DNA of 64,000 nt from Liolophura sinensis (Eukaryota; Mollusca; Polyplacophora; Chitonida; Chitonidae): positions 4,327,703 through 4,391,702 of the forward strand of contig NC_088301.1 of assembly GCF_032854445.1 (NCBI RefSeq), given 5' to 3'. This document shows positions 15,101 to 28,900 of this stretch, piece after piece. Below the pieces are notes generated by a model. The model was not told where the DNA came from. It did no database searches and saw only the letters and a list, made by a program, of their open reading frames with translations. The position numbers and the translations under genes are program-made. Numbering within the stretch: the stretch's first letter is position 1; every line of letters starts with the position of its first letter.

Positions 15101-18100
15101 GTGAGTCAGGTATAACATAGCTTCCGGTTTATCGATGGACTGTCTGCAGGTTAGAGGAGTGTAAACTGGGTGAGTCAGTTACCACATAGCTTCCGGTGTA
15201 TCGAGGGACAGCCTGCCGACTGGATGAGTGTTATCTGGGTGAGTCAGGTATAACATAGCTTCCGGTTTATCGAGGGACTGTCTGCAGGTTAGAGGAGTGT
15301 AAACTGGGTGAGTCACTTACCACATAGCTTCCGATGTATCGAGGGGGCAGTTTGCAGACTGGATGAGTGTTATCTGGGTGACTCAGGTATAACATAGCTT
15401 CCGGTTTATCGAGGGACTGTCTGCAGGTTAGAGGAGTGCAAACTGGGTGAGTCAGTTACAACATAGCTTCCGGTGTATCGAGGGGACAGTTTGCAGACTG
15501 AATGAGTGTAACCTGGGTAAGTTGGTTAGCACTGAGCTTCGGGTGTATCCAATGGCAGTCCATAAGCGACAATGTTAAGCATGCACCTGTACACCACAAA
15601 CGGCAGGCTGGCAGCAAAAAAAGACTTCACACCCTAAAATACACGGAATTACATTGGTAAAAAAAAAACGGAAGTTGTAATGGGGGTCTGTGTCCAGGAC
15701 AATCAGCAGACTGGAGGAGTGAGTCAGTCATCGTGTAGCTTCCGGTGTACCGAAGGACAGTCTGTATACTGACGGAATGTAATCCCGAAGGGCAGTCTGC
15801 TGTCTGCAATTTTGACATGTACAACTGACATAAATAGCTTAATTTAATTCCTTATGTATTTTATCGGGATAACCCACAGCCGGTTGGTCACCAGGAGATC
15901 TCCGCTGACGTATATTACATACCATACTAAATCTTTAAGGTAAGAACAATATAATAGAATGATATTTATTTGGCTTAAAAGAAGAAAAGTTGGACCAAAA
16001 CATATTGGCGTTTATCTATAAGACCCCTTAGGGTTATATTGTAGTACATTCCGGTACATAAATGATGTACCACCGGTACATTTAGTTACTGAATTTGTCG
16101 TTATTTATTTATTTTTATTATTACTTTTTGGCAGGTAATTTGATTGCAGATTCCATGGTCTGGAAGATGTCGCAATTGCCTGCTCCAAACGGAACGTGGA
16201 TCAAATCATCTATTGCCCTAATGAATTCTGGAGGTATCAGAACGTCTATAGAAAAAGGTAATTTATGCAAATATATGCAAATTACTCAGTCTTCCAACAT
16301 GACATGTAAGCGGTGGTAATGAATAGTGCTTTTGGTGCTCAGGTTGAAACTGAAACAAGAGCATTCATGTAATAAGAAAATTAAAATCGGGTTCACTGTT
16401 TTGGATTAATTTAAAGATCTGCGAATATTTATGTGCAGCTTCTAAAATCAAAATGTCTTTCTGACGCAAATAAAACGAAAATGTATTTGTTATACGTCAA
16501 TATGCAAGTTGCCAGAGATATAAAATTAAGAAAAGGAATGTAAACATGTCAAATTTGAAAACCTTTTTTATCTTTTTTTGATCACACGAAAGCTGCTCAC
16601 GACGTGATCAGTGAATGGTTCACTTATCTCTTCATGCCCTCATAATCTTGTTAGTCTAACCACATTAAATTGTCCCCAATAGGTGCAGTGAGTATGGAAG
16701 ACATTCTGACAGTGATGCCATTCCAGAATTACATCGATGTGATCAATGTGACTGGAAAGGTGCTGCTAAAGGCTCTGGAGCACGCGGTGGCCAAATATGA
16801 TCACAACTCCCCAAGGGGAGAATTTCTACAGGTAGCAGGTGAGCTACCCTTAACATCTGACACAGAAAAGGGGGCAAAGTAACAAAGATTTCTCCCAAAT
16901 TTCGTTCTGAACATCTACGTACATATGGGAAGCCGTTTTGGTATTTATTCTCTAATTATACTTAGGTCCAACAAGCAAAATAATTTTACATCAGTGAAAA
17001 GAATTAGTCCATTATTTGTACAAATCTTTTGTGATTAACCAAAAATAAATTTTATTTACTTGTATACCCACCTCGCTAGCTTAGATGGTTAAAGCCTTGG
17101 GTCCATCCCATTATCAGGCCCTTGGCCAACGAGCCCTTAGCTGTTTACATGTCTTCTAGCTGCGTTAGTCTGCGAGAGCACCGATATCTTGTTTTACCCA
17201 AACTACGTAAACTCGCCAGACTCAGAAAATCTCATTTCGGCTTATTGTGAGATGAAGACCCCGTTTTTGCCTGTCAGGAAACGAAATGTTATCGTTATAC
17301 AGTATATAGTATTGACATTCTTGAGTTTTGAAAACTTCAATCCAATCAGTATTTGACCATTTCATCGTTTATGTATAATTATGAAGACCAAAACATGACG
17401 TTGTGTGATATCATGCAAAAAAATAAATAAGTAATTGAAGTTGTTGGATGTAAAGGCTTGCAGATCGTGTATGACTTGAAGAAGCCAAGTGGAAAGCGCC
17501 TAGTCAATGTACGAGTTTTGTGTCAGCGATGTGATCTTCCTCACTACCAGCCTGTGAACGTCAACGAGAGGTACTCCATTGTCCTGCCAACCTTCACAGC
17601 TGATGGTGGGGATGGATTTGACTTTGAGTTAGGAAAAGGGGACCGAATTTCTCCAGGTAGGTCAGGCCAAAAACTTAAGTTTACCTCCTATATATTTACC
17701 TACACTCTGTCAATTCGATCTTCTCTGAAATTCCAGAGACGTGTTTTTAATTATTTGCTAAAAATTACTGATAATTGATTTCCAACCTCACACATGTAAC
17801 GTCCTATGCAAAGAAATATTATTGATTTCCATAATTAATAAATAAATAAGTATTAAACCACACTTTAACACACTAAACCCCTTATCACTGATCGAGAGAC
17901 TAAATGAAGTGATATATATTTATATACTGATCACAAACTGCACAAAATGCTATAATGTGCTAATAATGCGGATGTTTTCTGTTATCCACCCAAAGACTTA
18001 GCCGATTAGCTTTTGATTAGGCTCTTAGACTCGAATCTATCTCACGTTGGTTTTCCTGCGGATTTAAATGGGGGAAGACGTGCCTTGGGAAGGGCCCTGG

Positions 18101-18627
18101 TTTAGCACTGGCGTCTCACCTAAGGACACCCATGGTTACCTCCAGGCACACTGGTTTCGTACGGACACCCTGTGGTTTCCTCCGAACACCCATGTTTATT
18201 TCCAGCTCTCTGGTATCCTTCGAATTATCATGGTTTGCTGCGGATAATCTTGTTTCCTTTGAACAATCATATTTTCGACCTGGCACTCTGGTTTCCTCCG
18301 CATACATTTATATTACTGTCGTTGTCCATGCAAGCGTAAACTTAAATATTGCGTATACGGCATTAAACATTGGCCAAGGTAATAAATAAGATACATCTGT
18401 GTTCTATTTGATAAGGTTTTCTGGACTCGGATCTGTTCACGAGCTACGTGAAGCATTTCTCCCCTTTATACAAATCCGTGGAGGGGCGAATACGGTTTTG
18501 TGGCGAGGACGACTCTATATACTGTCCTAAACCGAGTACACCATCTGGTGCTTTTGGTCTCCAGCCGTCATCTCTGGGCGTTGTCATAGGGGTTGCAAGC
18601 GTGCTGCTTAGGTTACTGGCGGCTTAA
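6195..18627 (+). CDS. NT5E-like: Ecto-5'-nucleotidase (CD73 family), copy A, nine coding exons
   Basis: Predicted GPI-anchored ectoenzyme that hydrolyses extracellular AMP to adenosine and phosphate. Exons: 6195-6542, 10096-10309, 11403-11588, 12080-12277, 14622-14753, 16135-16257, 16683-16838, 17456-17656, 18416-18627. The phases join without a stop to give 589 aa (human CD73 is 574). An acceptor ending at 6163 implies a spliced 5'UTR; the upstream exon was not found. Residues 1-24 are a signal peptide. Metallophosphatase motifs are HTNDVH, DAGDQYQG, GNHEFD, GHSG and GGHSHTFLYTG. The C-terminal nucleoside domain has NSGGIR, MPFQN and TADGGDGF, with paired Cys (CKNESKVAGLC, CRLEEC, LCQRC) as in CD73. 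The tail ends in a hydrophobic stretch (LGVVIGVASVLLRLLAA), as expected for GPI attachment. Oddities: the exon 4 donor is GTTTGG, the exon 8 acceptor has a poor pyrimidine tract, and introns 1 and 5 carry large minisatellites. The family call is secure; exact boundaries were set by eye against copy B. Confidence 0.93.
6955..10065 (+). repeat. 20-bp minisatellite filling intron 1 of 5'-nucleotidase A
   Basis: About 150 tandem copies of a 20-bp unit close to CACATCCACACATCAATCAG, with common variants ATCAGTCAG, ATCGAGCAG and ATCACCA. The first part shows mixed subtypes with longer-period blocks (for example 7081-7260 resembles 7261-7450); the part after about 8500 is more uniform. It ends some 30 bp before exon 2 of the gene. 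The equivalent intron in copy B (26260-27355) has no array. Open frames inside it are products of the repeat, not genes. Confidence 0.97.
13838..14085. mobile_element. MITE-like inverted-repeat element in intron 4 of 5'-nucleotidase A
   Basis: About 65-bp imperfect terminal inverted repeats: left AATCTGTTAAATATAACAAG and GAGTGATGCTAGAATGTA; right TTCTAGCATTATTCAGAC and TGTTAAATTTAACACACTGA. Related copies at about 36790-36985 (B intron 8) and 46505-46745 (between Lip1 and Lip2) share TATTCTGTTAAAT and ATTAATTCAACA segments. Confidence 0.7.
14754..15540 (+). repeat. 69-bp minisatellite built from the exon 5 end and donor of 5'-nucleotidase A
   Basis: About 11 units of 69 bp. Each unit is about 32 nt like the end of exon 5 (CTGCAGGTTAGAGGAGTGTA region, then CTGG) followed by about 37 nt of intron starting GTGAGTCAG. 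Two subtypes alternate (one with AAACTGG and GTTACCACATAG, the other with TATCTGG and GTATAACATAG), giving a 138-bp higher-order period. The exon copy lies immediately upstream at 14720-14753, so the array starts at a splice junction. Confidence 0.93.
15555..15700 (+). mobile_element. Internally deleted copy of the repeat at 50480-51060
   Basis: Matches the two ends of the longer copy: ATAAGCGACAATGTTAAGC joined directly to ATGCACCTGTACACC, then GGCAGGCTGGCAGCAAAAAA and CGGAAGTTGTAATGGG. It lies directly after the 69-bp array. Confidence 0.7.
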
Positions 18628-19155
18628 ATGCCTGGTAGATGCCCAGTAGGCTACTTCTTCGAACACATATGTTTCCCTTTTTTACATAAACCTAAAACCT
18701 GACCTATGTTCGTAATGCACTTTTTATTTTGTACACAGGAAAACGTTACAACCAAAGAGTTCTTCAGTCAAATAAATGCAGGGGAATCCCCTGGCCCCAT
18801 GGGCAATCTAATTACAGCTTGTTTATGCAAACTCGTCCTGAACTGAGTATGTTTAGCACTCTGTGCTGTTTTACACGCATGACATTTAACTGGTCCAACA
18901 CTATTGCCGCGTCACAGAGGAATATATTGTGTATTTTAAATTGGGATCAACTCTTTCTCAAGTAGCAGTCGAGATCTCCATCCACTGAGAATTTTACATT
19001 CCATTTACGCAAGGAAATGTTTACGTTGTAAATAACATAGCTACCCGCTGTACTACTTTCATAAATCTGCTGAAGATAAAAGAACGGTAGCCGACGCGTA
19101 TTGGGGTTTTAACAAAAATGGCTATAGGGTATATGGATATTCCCTCATTTTATAA

Positions 19156-19290
19156 TGGGTGGTGCAACTGTAGACGGATAAAGGGTGCAGCTGTATACGA
19201 ATGTGTGGTGCAACCGTAGAAGGACAGGTCGTGCAGCTGTATGTGTGTTGTAACTGTAGACGATGGGTGGTGCAACTGGTGCGTGGTAGA
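19156..19290. repeat. Degenerate ~22-bp tandem repeat, intergenic
   Basis: Several imperfect copies of GTGGTGCAACTGTAGACG, alternating with GTGCAGCTGTATACG forms. Immediately downstream is a (TTG)n microsatellite at about 19332-19359. Confidence 0.6.
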
Positions 19291-22200
19291 TGGATCACCA
19301 TGATTCCTATGTACTCACTCACTACCCATGCTGTTTGTTGTTGTTGTTGTTGTTGTTGTTTTAATTGGGGTTATGAAGTTGGTTTCAGTCATTGAATTAA
19401 ACATTTATTTCTGGTCAACGTTAATGTTATACTAAATTTTAAATGAGACGGGTGTAAAAATGATGTTATTAACTACACCGTATCATATCTCAAGGTGACA
19501 CGAGGTTGTCGTGGAGAAGGAATAGGCCTACGTGCAAGAGTCTTCATGGGTTATCGTTATTGTGATGTTGTATAGTAATATAATAACGTTTAATTAAAGA
19601 GCATATATGTGGAGTTATTTTAACTTTTAAAAACAAATATCGCTTTTTTTACATATTCAGATAAACGGGTATTCGGAAAACGTTTTTGAACGTAGAACGT
19701 AATTCATAGCAATATAAAGACTTGTATAGGCATATCTACATACATGCACCTTATATATATATGTATATATATATAGATAGATAGATATATATAGTATCTT
19801 ATAAAATAAAAAAAGTGTGCATAAAATAGGCCTACTTGCTTGTTTTGATTGGATGTGCGATCCTTGTGCAAACACATTTCAAATTTTTGTGCATTTGTTT
19901 TGGTGCTCATGCTGTGCATTAGCCTTTAGGTGTCTTTATTGATGAAATAAAAGTGTTTTACCAGAAATATGTTATAATTTTGTATTTAATATACTATTGT
20001 ATAATCATACAGTATCTCCGACCACACAAGGCATGGACCGCTTGGGTCACATGAGTGCTGTATACAAGGGGAGCACTCCAAACCAATTTCTGCGTCCAGG
20101 CACGTGGGTATTGTAAAAGTGGACTATAAATTCATTGTCAACGATAAACAGATGCCCAGTTGTAAGTCATGGTCTAACGAGAAGAAAAAAATTTTTCTGT
20201 AGGTGGACACAACTCTTCGCGCGGGTTCGTTATTTAGACTATAACCGTGCCCCCCCAGATCAGGTGTGTCCAGAGTTATTTAGGCTTACATTCAACCACA
20301 TTTGGTTTACCTGAAATGCAAACCATTCTTCGCTCTTCAGAAAAAGGATAAAGGCACAATTCATGCATACACACGCATTAAACTTTCATTGTACTTGCAC
20401 ATTGTTTTACTTTTTGCTGGTATTGTCGACCAGATGTATTATATGGTATAGTAGATAGGTTAAACGTACACGGCAAGTGAGCCTTTGATGATAGAAGTGC
20501 TTAGCATGCTGTTAGATTATGTCTAATGGGGGCAAGATTTTCCTGTAGCACTAATGGCGGACATTTTCCAGAAAATGCTGCGATAGTACACGCGTCAACA
20601 TAATGTATATACTATGCCTGTGTTCTGTTTAGTACACTTCTGACTTTCTTATAGTATAGGTATATTACATAACTAGCCGCCATTTTGAATACATATGCGG
20701 TATTTTGAAACAAAATGTTCGCTAATTTCAAAATGTTTACCATTACTGTCACAAGTTGGTGTAAACATGCACAGGAGTTCATCTTCATGGTCATCCTGTT
20801 GGCCTTAATGTTAAGTAGTGAGTATGAAACCAACAACAAGTGGCTATAAAGATGTTGCACATACTATGTTGAGGCTACTGTACGACAGGTACCAGTGTGG
20901 AAAACACATAAAGTGGTGAGGGAGCGGGTCATGGTTGAGTAGTTAGCATGCATGTGTTATCAATCGCTAGGACACTTAAGGTGCTGGTTCAAACCGCGAT
21001 TGTCTTGGGTCTGGAACTCATAGATTTCCCAGCTGTCTCTGTTTGTGAGGTGAAAAGACCTGTAAAAATCGAAGTAGACATCACTAAATAGGCCACTTAA
21101 AATTATGCATAAATATTTTTTCATTTATTTTTTCAGATTTTTGTGAAGGCAGTTAAAGGCGGTCAAACATTTGCATTCTAAGGTGGGCTCTATGAAGCAT
21201 ATTATCAGAGTTTAGGAACTATGACGTCACAGGAAGTCTTTACAACTCTAATTACGACACAGACTGTTGGAATAACTCGTTTTACCCATGAGTAAATGAA
21301 ATAATGTTCCAAAATATGTCCTCCTTCTGCTGGAAAACATCAGGCGATATGACGTCAGAGTTCTTAGATACCTTCAGTATGAATAGTAAAGCCCACCATA
21401 ATAGCAAAAATATTTGAATGCCTTTTCAAACTCTTGAGGAATAAATAAAAGCATTTTTACGCATAGCTTTCAGTTGTCTGTATGATGAACCTTATTTTAT
21501 ATTTTAGCTTTCATTTACTTTAACAAAAAAATGGTCGTCGACACTTGGGTGGCCATTTGCGCAACCTAACCTTGATTAATGACCACTTTTCTTCTACCAA
21601 TATGATGAAACCTTTTTGAGAATGGCAAATCAGAAAGCAATGCAAAAAAAATGAAATGGTGGATCATCTCCCAGTGCAACAACAGATTGAGGCAAAACTG
21701 TTTTGTGTCAGCAAGACATATTTGAGATGTTTTGGTGTTCAAATGAACACTTTCGTACCACCATAGACAAAAAGAATGACCTTATGCCATGTGCGGAAAT
21801 GGTACATGTACCACATGGGTCAAATACTTGTAGGGGTCTTCGAACCCAAAGACCTGGTTAATCTGTAGCACCAAACACCTGTAACTTAACATGGGTGTTT
21901 TAGGGCACATCATCTCCACCAAACTCAAGGAAAGATAACTGGCTTTCTTCCCTGACATGGTAGTTGACAAGCAATTCCGCACTTCCCATGGAGATGCAGG
22001 GTCCACATTGCAATGACAAAACAAAAACTTGTGTCATACGACCATCTTGTTATAAACGTACAAATATATAGGCCTATCCGGATTCCAGTTTTCATTGTTA
22101 TTTCTATATCACAAATTTTCATATCTCTCTAACCCCTAGCACTGATTTTTTGAGAATCAATAACTGTTATCAACATACAAATATATACGCTTAACTTTTG

Positions 22201-23852
22201 TACATATGCTAGTAGACATTATGCATTCTGTTTTCTCTTGTGGCAATGCGGGTCCATGCCGCCAAGTTCTGCCGTCAATGAAGTATCATGCCGTAGACAC
22301 TAGACATGCAACCTCTCCCAGTCACCAGTCCAAACAGACCTGTTTCCAGTAATGAACCAAAGACCAAGTATCATTTTGAAAGTCTTTGTTATGACCCGAC
22401 CCGGCTTTGATCCTGGGTCTCCCGACTTCGAGGCGGACGCTGTAACCATTAGGCGGTCCTGTTGTTTTTTTTTATGTTTTCATATATATATAGAACGGCG
22501 ACTTATCATACAGCTTATTCCCTTGAATCTAAGCTCCAGCCGAGCAGTTATACGATTACTGAATTTAATTCTTAATTTAAATTTTAAGTCGTAACCCAAA
22601 ATCAACCCATCTGTCTTTTCCCCTGCAATAAGCATGCGACAGTTAGCTTACTAAGGATTGTATACGAACCATTATTTTTATATTCTGCGATACATTTTAA
22701 CAGTATCCTCTTAGATTGTCATCAACTTCTTTTAAAACTTGATGACAAAGACGCCCATTGATTGGCTACGAGTTTAGTTTTCATTCAGTCTGGTTGATTG
22801 AATTCGACTGACAGTTTTTCACGGTGAGGCGTACGCTTTGTGAACAAGTCAATGTACTTGCTCAAAAGCGAAAATCTATATATATGCGCTACACATTTAG
22901 TATAAGTGTCTTACCTCCCAGCATACAGATCATACGTGTTATACGGCAAAGAGAACAAAACAGTGGAGCCATGTTACACATACAGTACCGCTGCTGTTAA
23001 AAGCCTTTTAAAACATATCTTAAAGAGAATTCGCCGTAATAAAAGGTTTCATTCAAGCGTAAAGGGATGATCATAACATATAAAGAAAACCAGTTTAGAT
23101 GTGTACTGCACGTGAAGTATAGTTAGTCTTGTTGATCTGCTCACACCAACACACTCACTATAGCTCTACGTCAGTATCACCACATTGACAGTTTTTTAAG
23201 CTATTGGAAGAGTTGGAAGGCTTATTTCAGCCTGTGAATGAGACGTGTAAAAATAGTGGTCTGATGTGACGCGCCAGTTCAAAGCGTCAGTGAAAACGAC
23301 CGAAGAGGTAAGCAGGTAAGAATATCTTGCATCTCATGCACCTGTTGCACAAATGAACACGAAGCTGTTTCACGTATTAAATGTTACTGTGTGTTTAGGC
23401 AGGTGGTGGCTAACATTGTTTAGCTCATCATGACACTTTAATTCCGGTATACGTGATATGCAAATCACTTTCCGTCCAAACGAATATAACAATATGTTAT
23501 CATTCCAGTGAAGACTTTCTGTTGTTGTGTCGCGTCTCAGCAATGTTAGCCTGTTAAATTTGGGCTGTTATGATCTGAAGTTATGTTAAAAAGAATAAAA
23601 CTGATAACACACATGGGGCATGTTGTTCAACCCATGTCACGTTCTCAGCGCTGTTTGATACGCTGTTAAGGACATGTGCACGTCATAGGTGAACCACGCG
23701 TATCCACGACGTGCTGAATCATTTATTCTTCTTCATGTTTTATGAAAACCCAGTACGTTACATATTAAAAATTAATAAATATAGACACATGAATAATAGG
23801 CATAGACTTTATAGATGAAGTTATCACCTGTCACACTTTGTAAAAGAGTCCC

Positions 23853-24275
23853 CTACTTCCTTTGTTCTTGATGGGTGACAGGAAAGCTGTGAACTGTGCT
23901 GTTTAGAGCTACCTGTCCCACAGCACAGCAAATAGAGTCCCCTTCGGGAGGCGGTAGATCCAGGGTCAACGCTGGGTCGGCCTTGAAAGATCTTAAAAAA
24001 GGAAGTTGTAACCTCCTCGCTTGATGTTCAGCATTAAGGGGGTAGTGCAACGACTGACTGACCATATCAGTATAATGACCCGGGCGGGGCGGCTTACTTG
24101 TCTTCGGTAAGTCGTTTCAGTAAAGCAGCACTAAATGAAAGAGCGGTGGAAATCCGTCCTGCAACAGAGAGGCACATGCACGCTAAGGACTCCTTCGTCT
24201 TCATATGACTGAAAAATTGCTAAGTCACGCCGTTAAACCATAAGCATTCACTCACTCACTCACTCACTCACTATA
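23853..24275 (+). mobile_element. Dispersed repeat family 2, near-complete copy with (CACT)n end
   Basis: Contains GGAAGTTGTAACCTCCTCGC, ATTAAGGGGGTAGTGCAACG, ATCAGTATAATGACCCGGGC, then CATATGACTGAAAAATTGCT and GCCGTTAAACCATAAGCATT, finishing in CACTCACTCACT. Shorter copies of the same 3' end lie at about 5195-5400, 11290-11357 and, reversed, 35838-35905. This is a common non-autonomous repeat type in mollusc genomes (recall). Confidence 0.75.
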
Positions 24276-25923
24276 CTCTTTTGTGTGGTCTAATATGAAG
24301 TTCACTGGAATCCGCTTGCCGCATTCATAATGAAAGTTCGCATGTTACGTGCCGAAGGGCGAAGGTTTACCCCGGCACTATAGCGTTAAACACCATGCAG
24401 TGAAGTAAATAACAAAACTTATCATAAGAGAACAATATACATGCACACATTAGCAACAACTAGAAATGCTAAGAACAATTTCGTATTGATAGCGCATTAA
24501 AAAATTTGTCAAAACTCCAGCCTAGGTTTCATCGTTTTAAACAAGTTGGGTCAATTACAATTAGGCAGTTTACCCTAACTCCAATAGAGGTGCAATATTT
24601 CATCTCCCTGCTCTAACAGAAACGTGAGGCCTCTCGGATAGCGCTAGTGTTACGCTGAATATATCGCGATTAGCACACTACACCGATCCGTGCAAATGAC
24701 GGGCAAATCTAGGTCACAGAACACATATATTGTTTGGCCATAGGCCTTATGTGAATCTGTGTCAACTTGTTCTATCTTAGACTATATTTTCGCACACTGA
24801 TGTGTGGTTCTGTGGGCCTGAATAAGTTAAATTTTGAATAGCGTGTGGCATAAAGGAGTGACTAAAGACCTCTGGGGCTATATATGACCATTGGTGGCCT
24901 GGTTGACCAAGTAAGCAAATCTGACCTTATAAACCATGTCATTAAAGGCAAAAAAATACTAACGTGAAGAATATTTCAGAACGAAGACAATTAAACACTG
25001 TCACTAGAAATATTTCGTTTTTTTTTGTTTAAGGAAATTTGCTCAAACTAGTACAATGCATTTGAGGCATTTTAGGCGATCTTTTCTGACTGTATTGGGA
25101 TCAGTGAAGCCACAGCAGGTCTTTGCAACTTACTACACATAGGGTGATATGATTTTATCATTCAAAATCCATATACACATATATATGTAGATATATGAAT
25201 ACATTCGTCGAATGGACGATGAAACGAAATATTTCAAGCAAAATAAGTTTATGTGACGTCACTGATAGCTTCTGGATCATTACACACCACCGTAGAATCT
25301 GATATTTTAAAACCATGTTACTTGGTTCTCCCCCCCCCCCCCCACCCAAATGAATAAATAAATTTGATTTACTGATATATAGCGTATTTAATTGATAGTG
25401 TTTCTTTATCTTTTAAGAGCTTTAGGTTGGTAAAAGAATCATTGCTTTCACCATAAGCTACATCGTCAGTATGAACTTCAAAGGGCTTTTTAGAATTCAT
25501 CTGTTTGCCTGATGTAGGCTGCTTTATTTCTGGGACGATTGTCAAATACACAAGTAAAATTCACTTTTTAAACTTCACAAGGCAAACGAAGCCTTTTGAT
25601 CTTTCCACATCATTACCTGTTACTTTGGGGTAATGTACAAAATGTCATACACAAAGCTATATATATATATTTCAATTGCCTCAAGGTGTCATTAAATGCT
25701 TCCTCGTCATTATTTTCTCATGTTTATATCATGTTTATATTGCTTTCATCTAATATGCGTACGGGAAACCTCTGTTGCTTACTAGGAATTCCAGTTGCCG
25801 CCAGGTTCACCGTGGTTTTACCCCTCTGGCTTATCCACCTGGTCACATGTGATTAATTGGCCAGTGTTAACAACCAACATATAGGATCTTTTTTCTGTTT
25901 TATATCAGGTTCAGTGAGCCAAA

Positions 25924-28900
25924 ATGGAGACTAATATGCTGACTGTTCTTCTAGGATTCGTATGTCTTACTGGTTCTGTTCACGCCTTCGAGTTGACCAT
26001 AGTACATACCAATGACATTCACGCTCGTTTCGAAGAAGCAAATGCCGTAGGTGGCAAATGTAAAAGTGAGTCGAAAGTGGCCGGGTTGTGCTATGGCGGA
26101 GTTGCCCGAAGACTGACGAAGATACGCGAAATAAACAGCACCAATCCAAACATGATATTGCTGGATGCGGGAGATCAGTACCAAGGCACACAATGGTATT
26201 CTGTATATCAAGGCGTCGCTACTGTCCACTTCATGAAAAAGCTTGGCTACCAGGCAATGGTAAGTATGGTTGTACCCAGGGTAAATGCGATCTAACACAT
26301 TCAAAAGATTCGGCTGAGCCTGGCCTATGCCGGCCAGTATGATATTTACCTGCAATACAATGCCAACCTGATCAATGTTAACATTGTCAACGCGGTAGAA
26401 TTCTAATAAAAGATGAACCATCTCAAAACAAAATAATAAAACTTAACATATCATCTCGGTCAGTACTGTATTATACCTGTACAAAAAACTTAAAATACTT
26501 AACTTAAAAGATATCAAAGTCTGTCTATCGGACAAAAGCAGAACAGAGTCGACATGAGTATAGACTCAGCCGATAACATGACATCTGTGACAACAGGCAA
26601 ATACTCCTTTCCATAGTCATATGACAATACTTTCAATTTTTAGCATTTTCAGGTCGTTTGCTGTTGAATATTTAATATAGCTTAAGTGGTGAGCGTGACT
26701 CATGATCCCTTACACATATTGATAGTTGTGATGTCTGATTGTTGCTTAACACTATTCCCCAAAATGATTTACTTATATGATTGCGGTCAAGTTTATGAGC
26801 GTAGGAAACAGGCGTGTCCGGTAAAAACCATCGACATTTGGCAAGTTACTAGCGAAATTTGCCATATATGAGACGCCAGATTGGTAGAAAATAAGTGGTC
26901 TTCAAGGAACGTTCGATCACTTTATGTCACAAGGCCTCACAAGCAGTGAGAGATGGGGAGACCTTCTCCATGACCGGGTTTGGACGCGCACCTCGTGTGT
27001 CGCAGCACTTGAAAGGAAAGTGCCTCTTGCCGTTGGGCCACCACAGCATTACAATACATTGCATTCCGCGTAAAAACTGAATTGCTAAGAATCAGTGCTA
27101 CAACACGGAACTCACACTGACGTCAAAAGTGGTATGTTTTTAAACATAAACAAACGAGAGCTTAACTTGTTATGTAATTATTGTTTGTTTATGTACTTCA
27201 GACAGATGAAACTGAACACATTACAGTAAGGAGACCAAACCATCAAACCATACTGTCTCACACAGTTTGAAACTTCTGTTTTTCGACGTTAGGAATGACT
27301 TTTCAGTGTTTTCCTGATATTAAAGATTTGTAACTATATCATAACCGTGTTTCAGGCGCTTGGGAACCACGAATTTGACCGTAATATAAAGGGGTTGATG
27401 CCACTCCTTGAAAACAGCACTTTCCCGGTATTGAGCGCAAACATCGACCCTTCTAGGGAGCCGACGGTCCGAGATCTGATCCGCCCATCTACAGTTCTCA
27501 TCGTGGGCGGTGAACAGATCGGCATTGTAGGATATACGACGACGGACACGCCAATCATCTCCAGTCCAGGTATAGTACAGACTTCTCGAAGTCTAGGTAC
27601 CTAGTATATAGTACAGAGACTTCTCCTGTCCAGGTATAGTACAGAGACTTCTCCAGTCCAAGTATTCAGTATATAGTACAGGGACTTCTCCAGTCCAGGT
27701 ACCTAGTATATAGTACAGAGACTTCTCCAGTCCAGGTACCTAGTATATAGTACAGAGACTTCTCCAGTTCAGGTACTCAGTATAAAGTACAGGGACTTCT
27801 CTAGTCCAGGTATTCAGTATATAGTACAGGGACTTCTCCAGTCCAGGTATCTAGTTTACAGAGACTTCTCCAGTCCAGGTATCTAGTTAATAGTACAGGG
27901 ACTTCTCCAGTCCAAGTATTCAGTATATAGTACAGGGACTTCTCCAGTCCAGGTGTCTAGTTTATAGTACAGAGACTTCTCCAGTCCAGGTATCTAGTTA
28001 ATAGTACAGAGACTTCTCCAGTCCAGGTACCTAGTATATGGTACAGAGACTTCTCCAGTTCAGGTATTCAGTATACAGTATAGAGGCTTCTCCAGTCCAG
28101 GTACCTTGTATATAGTACAGAGACTTCTACAATCCAGGTATTTAGTATATGGTACAGGGACTTCTCCAGTCCAGGTATCTAGTTAATAGTACAGAGACTT
28201 CTCCAGTCCAGGTACCTAGTATATAGTACAGAGACTTCTCCAGTCCAGGTATCTAGTTTACAGAGACTTCTCCAGTCCAAGTATCTAGTTTATAGTACAG
28301 GGACTTCTCCAGTCCAGGTACCTAGTATATGGTACAGAGACTTCTCCAGTTCAGGTACCTTGTATATAGTACAGAGACTCCTCCAGTCCAGGTACCTAGT
28401 ATATAGTACAGAGACTTCCCTAGTCCAGGCGCCTAATTTATAGTACAGAGACTTCTCCAGTCCAAATATTCAGTGTATAGTACAGGGACTTCTCCAGTCC
28501 AGGTATCTAGTTTATAGTACAGAGACTTCTCCAGTCCAGGTATCTAGTTAATGGTACAGAGACTTCTCCAGTCAAGTTACCTAGTATATAGTACAGAGAC
28601 TTCTCCAGTTCAGGCATTCAGTATACAGTACAGAGACTTCTCTAGTCCAGGTATCTAGTTTATAGTACAGAGACTTTTCCAGTCTACGTATCTAGTTTAT
28701 AGTACAGAGACTTCTCCAGTCCAAGTATTCAGTGTATAGTACAGGGACTTCTCCAATCCCGGTATCTAGTTTATAGTACAGAGACTTCTCCAGTCCAAGT
28801 ATTCAATATATAGTACAGGGACTTCTCCAGTCCAGGTATCTAGTTTACAGTACAGAGACTTCTCCAGTCCAGGTATCTAGTTTATAGTACAGAGACTTCT

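Larger units (their letters stand above)
18628..25908. other. Intergenic region between the two 5'-nucleotidase genes
   Basis: No gene recognised. Contents: a degenerate repeat (19156-19290), (TTG)n at 19332-19359, an AT-rich microsatellite at about 19752-19795, a tRNA-like SINE head at about 20930-21010 with GGTTCAAACC, a reversed dispersed repeat (22270-22470), the family-2 element (23853-24275) and a C-run of about 15 near 25330. AATAAA-type signals follow the copy A stop but none can be assigned. The 5' untranslated exon of copy B must lie in this region. Confidence 0.6.

Noticed and set aside
25951..26421. 156-codon frame opposite exon 1 of 5'-nucleotidase B
   Set aside because: Antisense shadow of a real coding exon; the equivalent position in copy A is not open to the same extent.
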